Positions 25,986 to 37,011 of a stretch of DNA of 64,000 bases are shown here, one piece after another. The stretch is taken from assembly GCF_009866805.1 (NCBI RefSeq), contig NZ_SIZW01000040.1, positions 434,001 through 498,000 of the forward strand. Reading direction: 5' to 3'. Each line of letters begins with the position of its first letter. Position 1 is the stretch's first letter. Under the pieces are notes generated by a model, which saw only the letters and a list, made by a program, of their open reading frames with translations, was not told the DNA's origin and ran no database searches. A program made the position numbers and the translations under genes. This stretch comes from Schauerella aestuarii. GTDB taxonomy: Bacteria; Pseudomonadota; Gammaproteobacteria; Burkholderiales; Burkholderiaceae_B.

Positions 25986-28313
25986 ATGGTTGAACTTACC
26001 ATCGACGGTAATGCGGTCGAAGTGCCCGAAGGCAGCATGGTGATGCATGCGGCTCAAAAGATTGGGCTGTACGTACCGCATTTCTGCTACCACAAGAAAC
26101 TTTCCATCGCGGCGAACTGCCGGATGTGCCTGGTCGAGGTCGAGAAAGCGCCCAAGGCGCTGCCCGCGTGCGCTACGCCCGCGACGAACGGCATGATCGT
26201 GCACACCTGCTCGGAGCGCGCCCGCGCTGCCCAGAAGTCGGTGATGGAATTTCTGCTGATCAATCACCCGCTCGATTGCCCGATCTGCGATCAGGGCGGC
26301 GAGTGCCAGTTGCAGGATCTGGCCGTCGGTTACGGCAGCTCGGCGTCGCGCTATCGTGAAGAGAAGCGCGTGGTGTTCCACAAGGATCTGGGCCCGCTGG
26401 TGTCGGCCGAGGAAATGACGCGTTGCATCCACTGCACCCGTTGCGTACGCTTCGGCCAGGAAATCGCCGGCGTCATGGAGCTGGGCATGCTGGGCCGCGG
26501 CGAACACGCCGAAATCACGGCCTTCGTGGGCCGTGCGATCGAGTCCGAGTTGTCGGGCAACATGATCGACCTCTGTCCCGTGGGCGCACTGACCTCCAAG
26601 CCGTTCCGCTACAGCGCCCGCACGTGGGAACTGGCGCGCCGCCGCTCGGTGAGCCCGCACGACAGCCTGGGTGCCAATCTGGTGATTCAGGTCAAGGACG
26701 ACCGCGTGATGCGCGTGGTGCCGTTCGAAGACGAAGCCGTCAACGAATGCTGGATCAGCGATCGCGACCGCTTCTCGTACGAAGGCTTGAACAGCGACGA
26801 TCGCTTGTCGGTACCGATGATCCGCAATGCTTCCGGCCAGTGGGCGGAAGCGTCGTGGTCCGATGCCCTGCAAGCCGTGGCTCAGGGATTGACCCGCGTA
26901 CGCGACAGCTTCGGCGCTGGACAGATCGGCGCCTTGGCGACCGAGTACGCCACGGTTGAAGAATTTGCGTTGCTGGCCCGCCTGACGCGCGCCCTGGGGT
27001 CGGAAAACATCGACTTCCGCCTGCGTCAGACCGATGCGGCATTCGATGCCGCATTGACCGGCACGCCGTGGTTGGGCATGCCGATCGCCGAACTGGACAA
27101 CCTCGATCGCGTGATCGTGATCGGTTCGTTCCTGCGCAAGGATCATCCGCTGATGACGCAACGTCTGCGTCAAGCCGCCAAGCGCGGCACGCAGATCCTG
27201 CTGATCGACGCGGCTGCCGACGATCCGCTGCTGCCGGTGGCCGGCCGTATCACGGTGGCCCCGTCGGCGTTGCCGCAGGCCGTGGCGCAAGTGGCCGTTG
27301 CCCTGGCGCAAGCCCGCGGCACGCAAGCGCCCCAGGCCTTCGCTTCGGTTGAAGCGGGCGAAGCCGCCAAGGTGATTGCCGCCAGCCTGAACAGCGGTGA
27401 AAACGTCGCTGTGCTGTTGGGCAACCTGGCGGTCACTTCCGACAACGCCGCGGTGTTGGCCGCCAACGCGCAAGCATTGGCCGAACTGGCAGGCGCCAAG
27501 TTCGGTTTCCTGACCTCCGGCGGCAACACCGTCGGCGGGTACCTGGCTGGCGCGACGCCGGGGCAGGGCGGCAAGACGGCGGCAGCAATGCTGGCCGAGC
27601 CGCTCAAAGCTTACGTGGTCGTGCATGCCGAGCCGCTGCTGGATGCCGATAACGGCACCCAAGCCGTGCAGGCCTTGAAGGATGCGCAATTCGCTGTCGC
27701 GCTCACGGCTTACAAATCGGCTGCTGCCGAGTGGGCCGACGTCATGCTGCCGATCGCGCCGTTCACCGAAACCTCGGGCACCTTCGTCAACGCCGAAGGC
27801 CGCGCCCAAAGTTTCAAGGGCACGGTCGCGCCCCTCGGCCAGAGCCGTCCGGGCTGGAAAGTCCTGCGCGTGCTGGGCAACGTGATGCAGATTCCGGGTT
27901 TCGACGACGAAACCTCCGAGTCGGTGCGCGATGCGGTCTTGTCGGGTGGCGTGGAAACGCGTCTGTCCAACAAGATCGGTGGCGCGATCGGTGTGCCGTC
28001 CGCCGTGTCCGGTCTTGAGCGTGTGGCCGATGTGCCGATCTATCGCTCGGACGCCATGGTGCGTCGTGCCGAGGCGCTGCAGTCGGCACCGGCCTCGCGG
28101 GCACCGACCGCGCGCATGAACGGCCGCACGTTGGCCGATCTGGGATTGACGGCCGGTATCGCGGTGCGCGTGCGCTCCGCATCGGGTGCCGTCGAGCTTG
28201 AAACGGTTCAGGATGATACGGTCGCCGATCGCGCGGTTCGTGTCGCGGCAGGGTTCGAACAGACCGCCGCCTTGGGTGGAACGACGGGTCAGTTGACCGT
28301 GGAGCGTGTCTGA
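25986..28313 (+). CDS. nuoG: NADH-quinone oxidoreductase subunit G
   Basis: Large peripheral subunit, 775 residues. The N-terminal ferredoxin domain binds N1b (Cys34, Cys45, Cys48, Cys62). N5 and N4 segments follow ([28 protein letters not shown]), then a molybdopterin-oxidoreductase-like domain without cofactor. The C-terminal third is Ala-rich and poorly conserved, as is usual. The stop overlaps the nuoH start by one base (TGATG). Confidence 0.97.
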   Translation: MVELTIDGNAVEVPEGSMVMHAAQKIGLYVPHFCYHKKLSIAANCRMCLVEVEKAPKALPACATPATNGMIVHTCSERARAAQKSVMEFLLINHPLDCPICDQGGECQLQDLAVGYGSSASRYREEKRVVFHKDLGPLVSAEEMTRCIHCTRCVRFGQEIAGVMELGMLGRGEHAEITAFVGRAIESELSGNMIDLCPVGALTSKPFRYSARTWELARRRSVSPHDSLGANLVIQVKDDRVMRVVPFEDEAVNECWISDRDRFSYEGLNSDDRLSVPMIRNASGQWAEASWSDALQAVAQGLTRVRDSFGAGQIGALATEYATVEEFALLARLTRALGSENIDFRLRQTDAAFDAALTGTPWLGMPIAELDNLDRVIVIGSFLRKDHPLMTQRLRQAAKRGTQILLIDAAADDPLLPVAGRITVAPSALPQAVAQVAVALAQARGTQAPQAFASVEAGEAAKVIAASLNSGENVAVLLGNLAVTSDNAAVLAANAQALAELAGAKFGFLTSGGNTVGGYLAGATPGQGGKTAAAMLAEPLKAYVVVHAEPLLDADNGTQAVQALKDAQFAVALTAYKSAAAEWADVMLPIAPFTETSGTFVNAEGRAQSFKGTVAPLGQSRPGWKVLRVLGNVMQIPGFDDETSESVRDAVLSGGVETRLSNKIGGAIGVPSAVSGLERVADVPIYRSDAMVRRAEALQSAPASRAPTARMNGRTLADLGLTAGIAVRVRSASGAVELETVQDDTVADRAVRVAAGFEQTAALGGTTGQLTVERV

Positions 28314-29386
28314 TGGAATGGCTTAACGTATTGGAAAGCCACGGTACGGCCCTGTTGGGACCCACGCTGTGGCTGGTGGTGTGGACGATCGTCAAAATCG
28401 TCGTCATCGCCGTCCCCATCATCCTGTGCGTGGCGTACCTCACGTACTGGGAGCGCAAGATGATCGGCGCCATGCACGTGCGTCTCGGGCCCACCCGGGT
28501 CGGTTTCCGTGGCTTGCTGCAACCGTTCGCCGACGTGTTCAAGCTGCTCACGAAAGAAGTCGTGGTGCCCACCGAAGCCAGCAAAGTGCTGTTCGTGCTG
28601 GCCCCGGTGGTCACCCTGATGCCTGCCCTGGCAGCCTGGGCCGTCATTCCTTTCGGTCCGGAAATCGTGTTGTCCAATATCAACGCGGGCTTGCTTTACG
28701 TGATGGCGATCACCTCCCTGGGGGTGTATGGCGTGATCGTGGCCGGCTGGGCGTCGAACTCCAAGTACGCGTTCCTCGGCGCCTTGCGCGCTTCGGCGCA
28801 AATGGTGTCGTACGAACTGGCCATCGGTTTCGTGCTGGTGACGGTGCTGCTGGTGTCCGGCAGCCTGAACATGAGTGAGATCGTGCTGGGCCAGACGCGC
28901 GGATGGTTTGCCGATCACGGCCTGACCTTCCTGTCGTGGAACTGGCTGCCGCTGTTGCCGTTGTTCGTGATCTACGTGATTTCGGCCGTGGCCGAAACCA
29001 ACCGCCATCCGTTCGACGTGGTCGAAGGCGAATCCGAAATCGTGGCGGGCCACATGGTCGAGTACTCGGGGATGGCGTTCGCGCTCTTCTTCCTGGGTGA
29101 GTACGCCAACATGATTTTGTTGTCGTGCCTGGCCTCGATCATGTTCCTGGGCGGCTGGACGTCGCCCGTCGACATCGTGCCGTTTACGTGGATTCCCGGC
29201 TGGATCTGGTTGGGACTCAAAACTTTCTGCGTCGTATCGCTTTTCGTGTGGTTCCGGGCATCGTTCCCGCGCTACCGGTACGACCAGATCATGCGTCTGG
29301 GATGGAAGATCTTCATCCCTCTGACGGGTGTGTGGCTGCTCCTGGTTGCGATTTGGATGCAGACGCCCTGGAACATTTGGCGCTAG
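28313..29386 (+). CDS. nuoH: NADH-quinone oxidoreductase subunit H
   Basis: ND1-type membrane subunit, 357 residues, forming the quinone entry channel. [32 protein letters not shown] is recognisable in the first third, and [19 protein letters not shown] carries the conserved acidic residues of the E-channel. One-base overlap with nuoG. Confidence 0.97.
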   Translation: MEWLNVLESHGTALLGPTLWLVVWTIVKIVVIAVPIILCVAYLTYWERKMIGAMHVRLGPTRVGFRGLLQPFADVFKLLTKEVVVPTEASKVLFVLAPVVTLMPALAAWAVIPFGPEIVLSNINAGLLYVMAITSLGVYGVIVAGWASNSKYAFLGALRASAQMVSYELAIGFVLVTVLLVSGSLNMSEIVLGQTRGWFADHGLTFLSWNWLPLLPLFVIYVISAVAETNRHPFDVVEGESEIVAGHMVEYSGMAFALFFLGEYANMILLSCLASIMFLGGWTSPVDIVPFTWIPGWIWLGLKTFCVVSLFVWFRASFPRYRYDQIMRLGWKIFIPLTGVWLLLVAIWMQTPWNIWR

Positions 29387-29398
29387 ACGAGGCTGGAA

Positions 29399-29887
29399 AT
29401 GGAAGCGATCAAGGATTTCTTCGGCAGTTTTATGCTGACCGAACTGCTCAAGGGCATGCGCCTGACGGGCAAGTACTTCTTCAAGCGCAAAGTCACGCTG
29501 CGCTACCCGCACGAGAAGACGCCCACGTCGGCGCGTTTCCGCGGGTTGCACGCGCTGCGCCGTTACCCCAATGGCGAAGAGCGTTGCATTGCCTGCAAGC
29601 TTTGCGAAGCCGTCTGTCCGGCGGTGGCCATCACGATCGAGTCGGAAGTTCGCGAAGACGGCTCGCGCCGCACCTCGCGCTACGACATCGACCTGACCAA
29701 GTGCATCTTCTGCGGCTTCTGTGAAGAAAGCTGCCCGGTGGATTCGATCGTCGAAACGCACATTCACGAGTATCACGGTGAAAAGCGCGGCGATCTGTAC
29801 TTCACCAAAGACATGCTGCTTGCCGTCGGCGACCGCTACGAGCCCGAGATTGCTCGCCGCCGCGCCGAAGACGCGCCTTATCGTTGA
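29399..29887 (+). CDS. nuoI: NADH-quinone oxidoreductase subunit I
   Basis: Ferredoxin-like subunit of 162 residues carrying two [4Fe-4S] clusters, N6a and N6b. The ligands are two typical sets: Cys63, 66, 69, 73 ([12 protein letters not shown]) and Cys102, 105, 108, 112 ([12 protein letters not shown]). It passes electrons to N2 in NuoB. Confidence 0.97.
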   Translation: MEAIKDFFGSFMLTELLKGMRLTGKYFFKRKVTLRYPHEKTPTSARFRGLHALRRYPNGEERCIACKLCEAVCPAVAITIESEVREDGSRRTSRYDIDLTKCIFCGFCEESCPVDSIVETHIHEYHGEKRGDLYFTKDMLLAVGDRYEPEIARRRAEDAPYR

Positions 29888-29906
29888 TCGCCGGGACCGA
29901 CGCACA

Positions 29907-30563
29907 ATGACTTTCTCAACGTTTCTGTTTTACCTGCTGTCGGTAGTGATGGTGATTGCGGCCTTCCGCGTCATCACTGCCCGCAGCCCGGTAACCGCTG
30001 TACTGCACCTGATCCTGGTGTTCTTCAATGCCGCCATGCTGTGGATGCTGCTGGGTGCGGAGTTTCTCGCGCTCTTGCTGGTCGTCGTCTACGTCGGCGC
30101 GGTGATGGTGCTGTTCCTGTTCGTCGTGATGATGCTCGATGTCCGGATGTCGGACCTGCGCAAGGGATTGCGCACGTACCTGCCGCTGGGTTTGGTGATC
30201 GGCTTGATCCTCGTGGGTGAAATGTCGTTCGTGCTGGGCACGACCTGGCACGATATCGGACCCCAAGTCGAACGGGCGGCCGACTACAACAACGCGCTCG
30301 AACTGGGCACCGCGATGTACACGCAGTACGTGTTCGCCGTCGAAGTGGGCGCCGTGCTGCTGCTGGTGGGCATGATCGCCGCGATCGCGCTCACGCTGCG
30401 CCGCCGCCGCGATGTGAAATACAACGACGCCTCGGCCGCCGTGCGCGTCAAGGCCCGCGACCGCTTCCGCATGGTCACCATGCCGACGATCAAGCGTGCG
30501 CGTGCCGGCGACCCGGCACCCGAAGGTACGGATCCTGCCGCCACCCCCGGAGACAAAGCATGA
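29907..30563 (+). CDS. nuoJ: NADH-quinone oxidoreductase subunit J
   Basis: ND6-type membrane subunit, 218 residues, five hydrophobic segments. [22 protein letters not shown] and [21 protein letters not shown] include the flexible pi-bulge helix. The C-terminal 50 residues are a basic cytoplasmic tail. The ATG at 29907 is used; the longer frame upstream overlaps nuoI. The end overlaps nuoK by ATGA. Confidence 0.96.
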   Translation: MTFSTFLFYLLSVVMVIAAFRVITARSPVTAVLHLILVFFNAAMLWMLLGAEFLALLLVVVYVGAVMVLFLFVVMMLDVRMSDLRKGLRTYLPLGLVIGLILVGEMSFVLGTTWHDIGPQVERAADYNNALELGTAMYTQYVFAVEVGAVLLLVGMIAAIALTLRRRRDVKYNDASAAVRVKARDRFRMVTMPTIKRARAGDPAPEGTDPAATPGDKA

Positions 30564-30868
30564 CGATCACGCTGGCTCATTACCTGATTCTGGGCGCCAT
30601 CCTCTTTGCGATCGGTGTCTTCGGCATCTTCCTGAACCGTCGCAACCTGATTGTGTTGCTCATGGCGATCGAGCTGATGCTCCTCGCCGTCAACATGAAC
30701 TTCGTCGCCTTCTCCAGCTGGTTCGGCGATACCGCAGGCCAGGTGTTCGTGTTCTTCATCCTTACCGTGGCGGCCGCCGAGGCGGCCATCGGTCTGGCCA
30801 TTCTGGTGCTGTTGTTCCGTAACCTGAACACGATCAACGTCGACGATCTCGATCGCCTCAAGGGCTGA
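30560..30868 (+). CDS. nuoK: NADH-quinone oxidoreductase subunit K
   Basis: ND4L-type membrane subunit of 102 residues with three helices. [16 protein letters not shown] and [16 protein letters not shown] carry the buried glutamates of the proton path. It is coupled to nuoJ by a four-base overlap. Confidence 0.97.
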   Translation: MTITLAHYLILGAILFAIGVFGIFLNRRNLIVLLMAIELMLLAVNMNFVAFSSWFGDTAGQVFVFFILTVAAAEAAIGLAILVLLFRNLNTINVDDLDRLKG

Positions 30869-30885
30869 CGGGGACTTGGAAGAAA

Positions 30886-33003
30886 ATGTCTAGCTCACCC
30901 AACCTCTATCTGCTCATCGCACTGGCCCCATTGGTCGGTGCGATCCTGGCCGGCTTGTTCGGCACAGGCTTCCTGGGCCGTCCGATCGGCCGCCGGGCCT
31001 CACACATGATCACCATCCTCGGGGTGTTGATCTCCGCGGTGGGTTCGGTGTTCGTACTGCTCGACGTGCTCGATGGCAACACCTTCGATGGCAACGTCTA
31101 CACGTGGAGCCTGATCGGCAAGACGGCGTTGCACATCGGTTTCCTGATCGATCCGCTCTCGGCCATGATGATGGTCGTGGTGACTTCGGTGTCGCTGATG
31201 GTGCACATCTACACCATCGGCTACATGGCCGACGATCCCGGCTATCAGCGCTTCTTCTCGTATATCTCGCTCTTCACGTTCTCGATGTTGATGCTGGTCA
31301 TGTCCAACAACATGCTCCAGTTGTTCTTCGGCTGGGAAGCGGTGGGTCTGGTCTCCTATCTGCTGATCGGTTTCTGGTACACCCGACCCACGGCCATCAA
31401 GGCCAACATGAAGGCGTTCCTGATCAACCGCGTGGGCGACTTCGGTTTCGTGCTCGGTATCGGTCTGTTGTTCGCCTATGTGGGGTCGATGAACTACGGC
31501 GATCTGTTCGAGCAGGCCGACAATCTGGCCACGATGTCGTTCCCCGGCACCGACTGGATGCTGCTCACGGTCGCGTGTATCTCGCTCTTCATCGGCGCCA
31601 TGGGTAAATCGGCGCAGGTGCCGCTGCACGCCTGGCTGCCCGATTCGATGGAAGGTCCCACCCCGATCTCGGCGCTGATTCACGCGGCGACGATGGTCAC
31701 GGCCGGTATCTTCATGGTGGCGCGTTTCTCGCCGCTCTTCGAGCATTCCGATACCGCGCTGTCGTTCATCATCGTGATCGGCGCCATCGGGGCATTGTTC
31801 CTGGGTATCCTCGGCATCATTCAAACCGACATCAAGCGTGTGGTGGCTTACTCCACACTCTCGCAGCTCGGCTACATGACGGTGGCGCTCGGCGCTTCGG
31901 CCTACTCGGTCGCCATCTTCCACCTGATGACGCACGCGTTCTTCAAGGCACTGCTGTTCCTGGGTGCAGGCTCGGTCATCATCGGCATGCACCACGATCA
32001 GGACATCCGCAACATGGGTGGTCTGCGCAAGTACATGCCGATCACCTGGATCACGTTCCTGCTGGGTACGCTGGCCTTGGTAGGTACGCCGTTCTTCTCG
32101 GGTTTCTACTCGAAGGAAAACATCATCGAAGCCGCGCATGCGGCCAACGTGTGGGGTGCGTCCTTCGCCTACTACGCCACGTTGATCGGTGTGTTCGTGA
32201 CCTCGCTGTACTCCTTCCGCGTGTACTTCTTGGTGTTCCACGGCAAGCCGCGTTTCGACACCACGGGTGCGCATGGTCATGACGATCATGCCGCACACGG
32301 AACCGTTGCTGCGGCAGCGGTGGCCCATGCCGACGCTCATGGCCATGACGCGCATGCGCACGATGCTCACGGCCACGACGACCACGGTCATGACGATCAT
32401 GGCCATGGCCATGGCCATGGTGGTGTGCCGCACGAGTCGCCCTGGGTGGTGACACTGCCGCTGATCCTGCTGGCGATCCCGTCGGTATTGGTGGGCGCGT
32501 GGGTGATCGATCCGATGCTCTTCGGCGGTTTCTTCGACGGCGTGATCTCGGTTCTGCCGCAGCATCCGGCCATGCATGAGCTGGGCGAGGAGTTCCACGG
32601 CTGGGTGGCCTACGGCCTGCACGCGTTCCAGACCCTGCCGTTCTGGCTGGTGGTCGCCGGTGCCGTTGTGGCCTGGTACTGCTACCTGATCAACCCCGCC
32701 GTGCCGGCTGCGATCAAGCATCGCCTACGCTTTGTGAACATGGTCCTCGAGAACAAATACTTCGTGGACTGGGTCAACGAGCAAGTGATTGCGCGCGGTT
32801 CGCGTGTGCTGGGCCGTGGCCTGTGGCAAACCGGTGATCGCGGGCTGATCGATGGCCTCGTGGTCAACGGCAGTGCGCGATTGGTCGGCTGGGTAGCGGC
32901 GGCAAGCCGGCACCTGCAGTCGGGCTACATCTATCACTATGCCTTCGCAATGATCATCGGGATCATGGCGCTGGTGACTTTCTTTGTGCTGATTCCCCAA
33001 TGA
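30886..33003 (+). CDS. nuoL: NADH-quinone oxidoreductase subunit L with His-rich loop
   Basis: Antiporter-like ND5 subunit, 705 residues, terminal proton pump of the membrane arm. GWEAVGLVSYLLIGFWYTRP and the lysine of MGKSAQVPLHAWLPDSMEGPTPISA (in two parts) are conserved. Compared with E. coli NuoL (613) it is longer, partly through a histidine-rich insertion: 17 His in residues 463-511 within a loop between hydrophobic segments. The C-terminal lateral helix and anchor follow. Stop overlaps nuoM start (ATGA). Confidence 0.96.
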   Translation: MSSSPNLYLLIALAPLVGAILAGLFGTGFLGRPIGRRASHMITILGVLISAVGSVFVLLDVLDGNTFDGNVYTWSLIGKTALHIGFLIDPLSAMMMVVVTSVSLMVHIYTIGYMADDPGYQRFFSYISLFTFSMLMLVMSNNMLQLFFGWEAVGLVSYLLIGFWYTRPTAIKANMKAFLINRVGDFGFVLGIGLLFAYVGSMNYGDLFEQADNLATMSFPGTDWMLLTVACISLFIGAMGKSAQVPLHAWLPDSMEGPTPISALIHAATMVTAGIFMVARFSPLFEHSDTALSFIIVIGAIGALFLGILGIIQTDIKRVVAYSTLSQLGYMTVALGASAYSVAIFHLMTHAFFKALLFLGAGSVIIGMHHDQDIRNMGGLRKYMPITWITFLLGTLALVGTPFFSGFYSKENIIEAAHAANVWGASFAYYATLIGVFVTSLYSFRVYFLVFHGKPRFDTTGAHGHDDHAAHGTVAAAAVAHADAHGHDAHAHDAHGHDDHGHDDHGHGHGHGGVPHESPWVVTLPLILLAIPSVLVGAWVIDPMLFGGFFDGVISVLPQHPAMHELGEEFHGWVAYGLHAFQTLPFWLVVAGAVVAWYCYLINPAVPAAIKHRLRFVNMVLENKYFVDWVNEQVIARGSRVLGRGLWQTGDRGLIDGLVVNGSARLVGWVAAASRHLQSGYIYHYAFAMIIGIMALVTFFVLIPQ

Positions 33004-34502
33004 TGGCAGGCGAGATGGCATCCAATTCTTTTCCCTGGCTCACGCTCGCGATCTTTGTGCCGATCGTGTTCGGGCTGTTGGTGCTGGCGGTGGGTCGTGA
33101 CGACCGCCCCGGCTTTACCCGCGGGCTGTCCTTAGTAGGCGCGATCGTCAGCTTCCTGGTGACGATTCCGATCTATACCGGCTTCGACAAAACCACCGCT
33201 GCAATGCAGTTCGTTGAGCGCGCAAACTGGATCGAGTCGTTCAATGTCATGTACCACCTGGGCGTGGACGGCATTTCGCTCTGGTTCGTGCTGCTCACCG
33301 CCTTCATCACGATCATCGTCGTGGTGGCCGGCTGGGAGATCATCACCAAGCGCATCGCGCAGTACATGGCGGCGTTCCTCATCCTCTCGGGGTTGATGGT
33401 CGGCGTGTTCGTCGCGCTCGACGGCATGCTGTTCTACGTGTTCTTCGAAGCCACACTTATCCCGATGTACATCATTGTGGGTGTATGGGGCGGCGCCAAT
33501 CGCGTTTACGCGTCGATCAAGTTCTTCCTCTACACCCTGATGGGTTCGCTGCTCACGCTGGTGGCCTTCATCTACCTGTGGAATGTATCGGGCGGCTCGT
33601 TCGACATCCTCACCTGGCATCAGCTCAAGCTCGGCTACACGCCGCAGATCCTGCTGTTCGTGGCCTTGCTGGCGGCGTTCGCGGTGAAGGTGCCGATGTG
33701 GCCGGTACACACGTGGTTGCCCGACGCGCACGTCGAAGCCCCCACGGGCGGCTCCATCGTGCTGGCGGCCATCATGCTGAAGCTGGGCGCCTACGGTTTC
33801 CTGCGCTTCTCGCTGCCCATCCTGCCCGATGCCTCGCATAGCCTGGCCGGCATGATGATCGCGCTGTCGCTGATCGCCGTGATCTATATCGGTCTGGTCG
33901 CGATCGTGCAGGAAGACATGAAGAAATTGGTAGCCTATTCGTCGGTCGCCCACATGGGCTTCGTGACGCTGGGTTTCTTCGTGTTCAATACGGCGGGCGT
34001 CGAAGGCGCCATCGTGCAGATGATTTCGCACGGTTTCGTTTCTGGTGCGATGTTCATGTGTATCGGTGTGCTTTACGACCGCATGCACACCCGCAACATC
34101 GCCGACTACGGCGGTGTGGTCAACGTGATGCCCCGTTTCGTCACCTTCTTCGTGCTGTTCTCGATGGCCAACAGCGGCTTGCCCGCCACCAGCGGTTTCG
34201 TGGGTGAGTTCATGGTCATCATGGGCGCCGTCGAATACAACTTCTGGATCGGTTTGCTCGCGGCGACCGCGCTGATCTTCGGCGCAGCCTATTCGCTGTG
34301 GATGGTCAAGCGCGTGGCCTTCGGCGATATCGCCAACGACCATGTTCGCCAACTCACCGACATCAACCGCCGCGAGTTCCTGATTCTCGGCGTGATGGCG
34401 ATTGCCGTGTTGTTCATGGGGATCTATCCCAAGCCTTTCACCGACGTCATGCACGTCTCGGTGGAAGCCCTGTTGCAACACGTCGCCATCTCGAAACTGT
34501 AA
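33000..34502 (+). CDS. nuoM: NADH-quinone oxidoreductase subunit M
   Basis: Antiporter-like ND4 subunit, 500 residues, fourteen helices. FYVFFEATLIPMYIIVGVWGG and FAVKVPMWPVHTWLPDAHVEAP carry the proton-channel Glu and Lys residues. I start at the ATG overlapping the nuoL stop; in-frame ATGs at 33003 and 33015 are alternatives. Confidence 0.96.
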   Translation: MMAGEMASNSFPWLTLAIFVPIVFGLLVLAVGRDDRPGFTRGLSLVGAIVSFLVTIPIYTGFDKTTAAMQFVERANWIESFNVMYHLGVDGISLWFVLLTAFITIIVVVAGWEIITKRIAQYMAAFLILSGLMVGVFVALDGMLFYVFFEATLIPMYIIVGVWGGANRVYASIKFFLYTLMGSLLTLVAFIYLWNVSGGSFDILTWHQLKLGYTPQILLFVALLAAFAVKVPMWPVHTWLPDAHVEAPTGGSIVLAAIMLKLGAYGFLRFSLPILPDASHSLAGMMIALSLIAVIYIGLVAIVQEDMKKLVAYSSVAHMGFVTLGFFVFNTAGVEGAIVQMISHGFVSGAMFMCIGVLYDRMHTRNIADYGGVVNVMPRFVTFFVLFSMANSGLPATSGFVGEFMVIMGAVEYNFWIGLLAATALIFGAAYSLWMVKRVAFGDIANDHVRQLTDINRREFLILGVMAIAVLFMGIYPKPFTDVMHVSVEALLQHVAISKL

Positions 34503-34511
34503 GACCGGATC

Positions 34512-35996
34512 ATGATGCCCATTCAAATCGATTTCGCGCTGGCGACACCGGAAATCCTGCTGCTCATTTTCGGCGCAGCGATTCTGCTGTTCGATGCCAT
34601 CAACAAGCATCCCGAGCGCAAGCCTACGTTCATCCTGTCGCTCCTGGCGCTGGCTGTGATTTCCGTCGTCACCATCGTGCAGTGGCAGCAAGGCGTTGCC
34701 GGCCGCACGTTCAATGGCCTGTTCGTGGTCGACAGCATGGCGCACCTGCTCAAGCTGGCGTCCTACATCGCTGTTGCCGTCACGCTGGTCTACGGCCGCC
34801 TGTATGCGCGTGACCGCGAGATGCTCGGGGGCGGCGAGTACTACGTGCTGGCCTTGTTTGCCCTGCTTGGCCAGATGGTCATGATCTCGGCGGGCAATCT
34901 GATCACGGTCTACCTCGGTCTCGAATTGATGTCGCTGGCCCTGTATGCCTTGATCGCGCTGCGTCGCGACGACGCCGTCGCCACCGAAGCCGCGATGAAG
35001 TATTTCGTGCTGGGCGCATTGGCGTCGGGCTTCCTGCTGTACGGCATGTCGATGATCTACGGTGCGACCGGGCATCTCGATATCGCCGTGATTTCGGAAG
35101 TCATCGGCGCCGGCCGTGCGCAGAACATGCCGTTGGTCTTCGGTATCGTGTTCCTGGTGGCAGGCCTGGCGTTCAAGTTGGGCGCAGTGCCGTTCCATAT
35201 GTGGGTGCCGGACGTCTATCAAGGCTCGCCTACGGCTGCCACGCTGATCCTGGGCGGTGCGCCCAAGCTCGCGGCATTCGCCATCACGTTGCGGTTGCTG
35301 GTGGAAGGTCTGTTCGACCTCGCCACCGACTGGCAGCCGATGTTGTTGATCATGGCCGTGCTGTCGCTGGCGATCGGTAACCTCACCGCCATCGTGCAAA
35401 CGAACTTCAAGCGCCTCTTGGCCTACTCGAGCATCTCGCACATGGGCTTCGTGCTCTTGGCGCTGGGTTCGGGCTACGTGGACGGCCGTCCCAACCTGGC
35501 GGTCAACGCCTACGGCGGCGCGTTGTTCTACATGCTCACCTACGTGCTCACCACCTTGGGTTCGTTCGGTTTGATCCTGCTTTTGGCGCGTCAAGGCTTT
35601 GAAGCCGAGAACATCGCCGACCTGAAGGGTTTGAACCAACGCAGCCCGTGGCATGCCGCTATCGTGTTGATGTTGATGGTGTCGCTGGCCGGCTTGCCGC
35701 CGATGGTGGGTTTCTACGCCAAACTGGCCGTGCTGCAGTCGGTGGTCAGCGCCGGCCACACCTGGATTGCCGTGATTGCCGTGGTGTTCTCGCTGATCGG
35801 CGCGTTCTACTACCTGCGTGTGGTCAAGGCGGTGTACTTCGACGAACCGTCGGGCGATGCCATGCCGGTGCATGCCGGCATCGGCCAGCGCAGCCTGCTG
35901 TCGGTGAACGGTGCACTGATTCTGGTGCTTGGCATTTTGCCGGGCGGCCTGATGGCACTCTGCATCAAGACGATGGGTACCTCGCTGGGTCTATGA
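34512..35996 (+). CDS. nuoN: NADH-quinone oxidoreductase subunit N
   Basis: Antiporter-like ND2 subunit, 494 residues. [20 protein letters not shown] and [24 protein letters not shown] are diagnostic, each with a channel residue. It is the last complex I subunit gene; its stop codon overlaps the start of the DUF2818 gene as ATGA. Confidence 0.96.
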   Translation: MMPIQIDFALATPEILLLIFGAAILLFDAINKHPERKPTFILSLLALAVISVVTIVQWQQGVAGRTFNGLFVVDSMAHLLKLASYIAVAVTLVYGRLYARDREMLGGGEYYVLALFALLGQMVMISAGNLITVYLGLELMSLALYALIALRRDDAVATEAAMKYFVLGALASGFLLYGMSMIYGATGHLDIAVISEVIGAGRAQNMPLVFGIVFLVAGLAFKLGAVPFHMWVPDVYQGSPTAATLILGGAPKLAAFAITLRLLVEGLFDLATDWQPMLLIMAVLSLAIGNLTAIVQTNFKRLLAYSSISHMGFVLLALGSGYVDGRPNLAVNAYGGALFYMLTYVLTTLGSFGLILLLARQGFEAENIADLKGLNQRSPWHAAIVLMLMVSLAGLPPMVGFYAKLAVLQSVVSAGHTWIAVIAVVFSLIGAFYYLRVVKAVYFDEPSGDAMPVHAGIGQRSLLSVNGALILVLGILPGGLMALCIKTMGTSLGL

Positions 35997-36325
35997 ACCA
36001 GACGATTGCCGCCTGGCTCTTGATCGCGTTGGCGCTGATTACCGCCAATCTGCCCTTCGTCACCGAACGCGTTTTTGGCGCGGTGCCGTGGAAGCAGGGC
36101 GGAGCGCCTGCGGTCAAGCCGCTGTGGATGCGGCTGATCGAGGTCGTGGTGTTTTACGCGATCGTGGGCACCTTGGGCTTTGCCGCCGAATCGGCACTCG
36201 GCAACCGATTCACGCAAACGTGGGAGTTCTACGCGATCACGTTTTGTTTGTTTCTGGTGCTGGGATATCCGGGTTTCGTTTACCGGTATCTGTTCCGCCA
36301 TCATGGCGGGCGGCAAGACGTATAG
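35993..36325 (+). CDS. DUF2818 family membrane protein
   Basis: Small hydrophobic protein of 110 residues with about three membrane segments ([52 protein letters not shown]). Genes of this family sit at the end of nuo operons in beta-proteobacteria. Here it is coupled to nuoN by a four-base overlap and lies before the operon terminator, so it is co-expressed with complex I. A role in complex I assembly or stability is plausible but unproven. Confidence 0.85.
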   Translation: MNQTIAAWLLIALALITANLPFVTERVFGAVPWKQGGAPAVKPLWMRLIEVVVFYAIVGTLGFAAESALGNRFTQTWEFYAITFCLFLVLGYPGFVYRYLFRHHGGRQDV

Positions 36326-36351
36326 GATTTTTTATCTTGGCGAACAAGACG

Positions 36352-36380
36352 AAGCGGCCCTGACTGGGCCGTTTTTCTTT
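36352..36380 (+). terminator. Intrinsic terminator of the nuo operon
   Basis: A perfect stem CGGCCC/GGGCCG (extendable by AAG/TTT-type pairs) with loop TGACT is followed by TTTTTCTTTT. It lies 26 bases after the DUF2818 stop. Confidence 0.9.
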
Positions 36381-36504
36381 TGACGAGGACGATTCGCGGT
36401 TGCCGTCGGCCGAAGGTTCTCGGCATTGCCCTTCAGGCCGAGCGCGGCCGGTCCGCTTGCTGCCCCGCCGCTGCGTCTCATTGGCCTTCTGGATTGGAGC
36501 CCCT

Positions 36505-36951
36505 ATGCAAATTTGTCTCGAGCGCCCGGATCAACCCGACATACTCGCCCTGATCGATGCGCTGGATGCGTACCAGAAGCCGCTGTATCCGGCGGCGAGC
36601 CATCATGGGGTGGATATCGCAGTACTTGCGCAGCCGCATGTGCTCTTTGCGGTGGCACGCAACGCTGCAGGCGTCGCCGCAGGGTGCGGCGCCATTGTGA
36701 TCGAAGCCGGATATGGCGAGATCAAGCGTATGTATGTGGCACCCGAAGGGCGGGGTATAGGCACTGCGGCCAAGATATTGGCGTTTCTCAAGGCGCGGGC
36801 GATCGAGCGCGGATGTACGCGTTTCGCATTGGAAACCGGTATTTATCAGCCTGAGGCGATCGCGCTGTACGAGAAATACGGATATCGGCGCGTTGCCCCA
36901 TTTGGCTCGTACTCGGCAGATCCGATGAGCGTGTTCATGCGCAAAGGCTGA
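36505..36951 (+). CDS. GNAT-family N-acetyltransferase
   Basis: Acetyltransferase of 148 residues. The acetyl-CoA loop appears as VAPEGRGIGTAAKILAFL, followed by LETGIYQPEAIALYEKYGYR, the usual last two strands. The start ATG at 36505 has GGAGC 9 bases upstream; the open frame before it is atypical. It resembles small putative acetyltransferases of the PhnO/YafP kind. Acceptor unknown. It is a single gene after the nuo terminator, convergent with serB. Confidence 0.85.
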   Translation: MQICLERPDQPDILALIDALDAYQKPLYPAASHHGVDIAVLAQPHVLFAVARNAAGVAAGCGAIVIEAGYGEIKRMYVAPEGRGIGTAAKILAFLKARAIERGCTRFALETGIYQPEAIALYEKYGYRRVAPFGSYSADPMSVFMRKG

Positions 36952-37011
36952 CGCCCGGACGCATCACCGCAACGGTGACCACCGCGGCGGCGAAAACCCA
37001 ATACGCCTACG

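Noticed and set aside
33132-35873. 913-codon open frame on the minus strand across nuoM and nuoN
   Set aside because: It is antisense to two well-conserved nuo genes and its product is a His/Gln/Arg/Asp-rich string without fold-like hydrophobic pattern, as expected from the opposite frame of membrane-protein codons.
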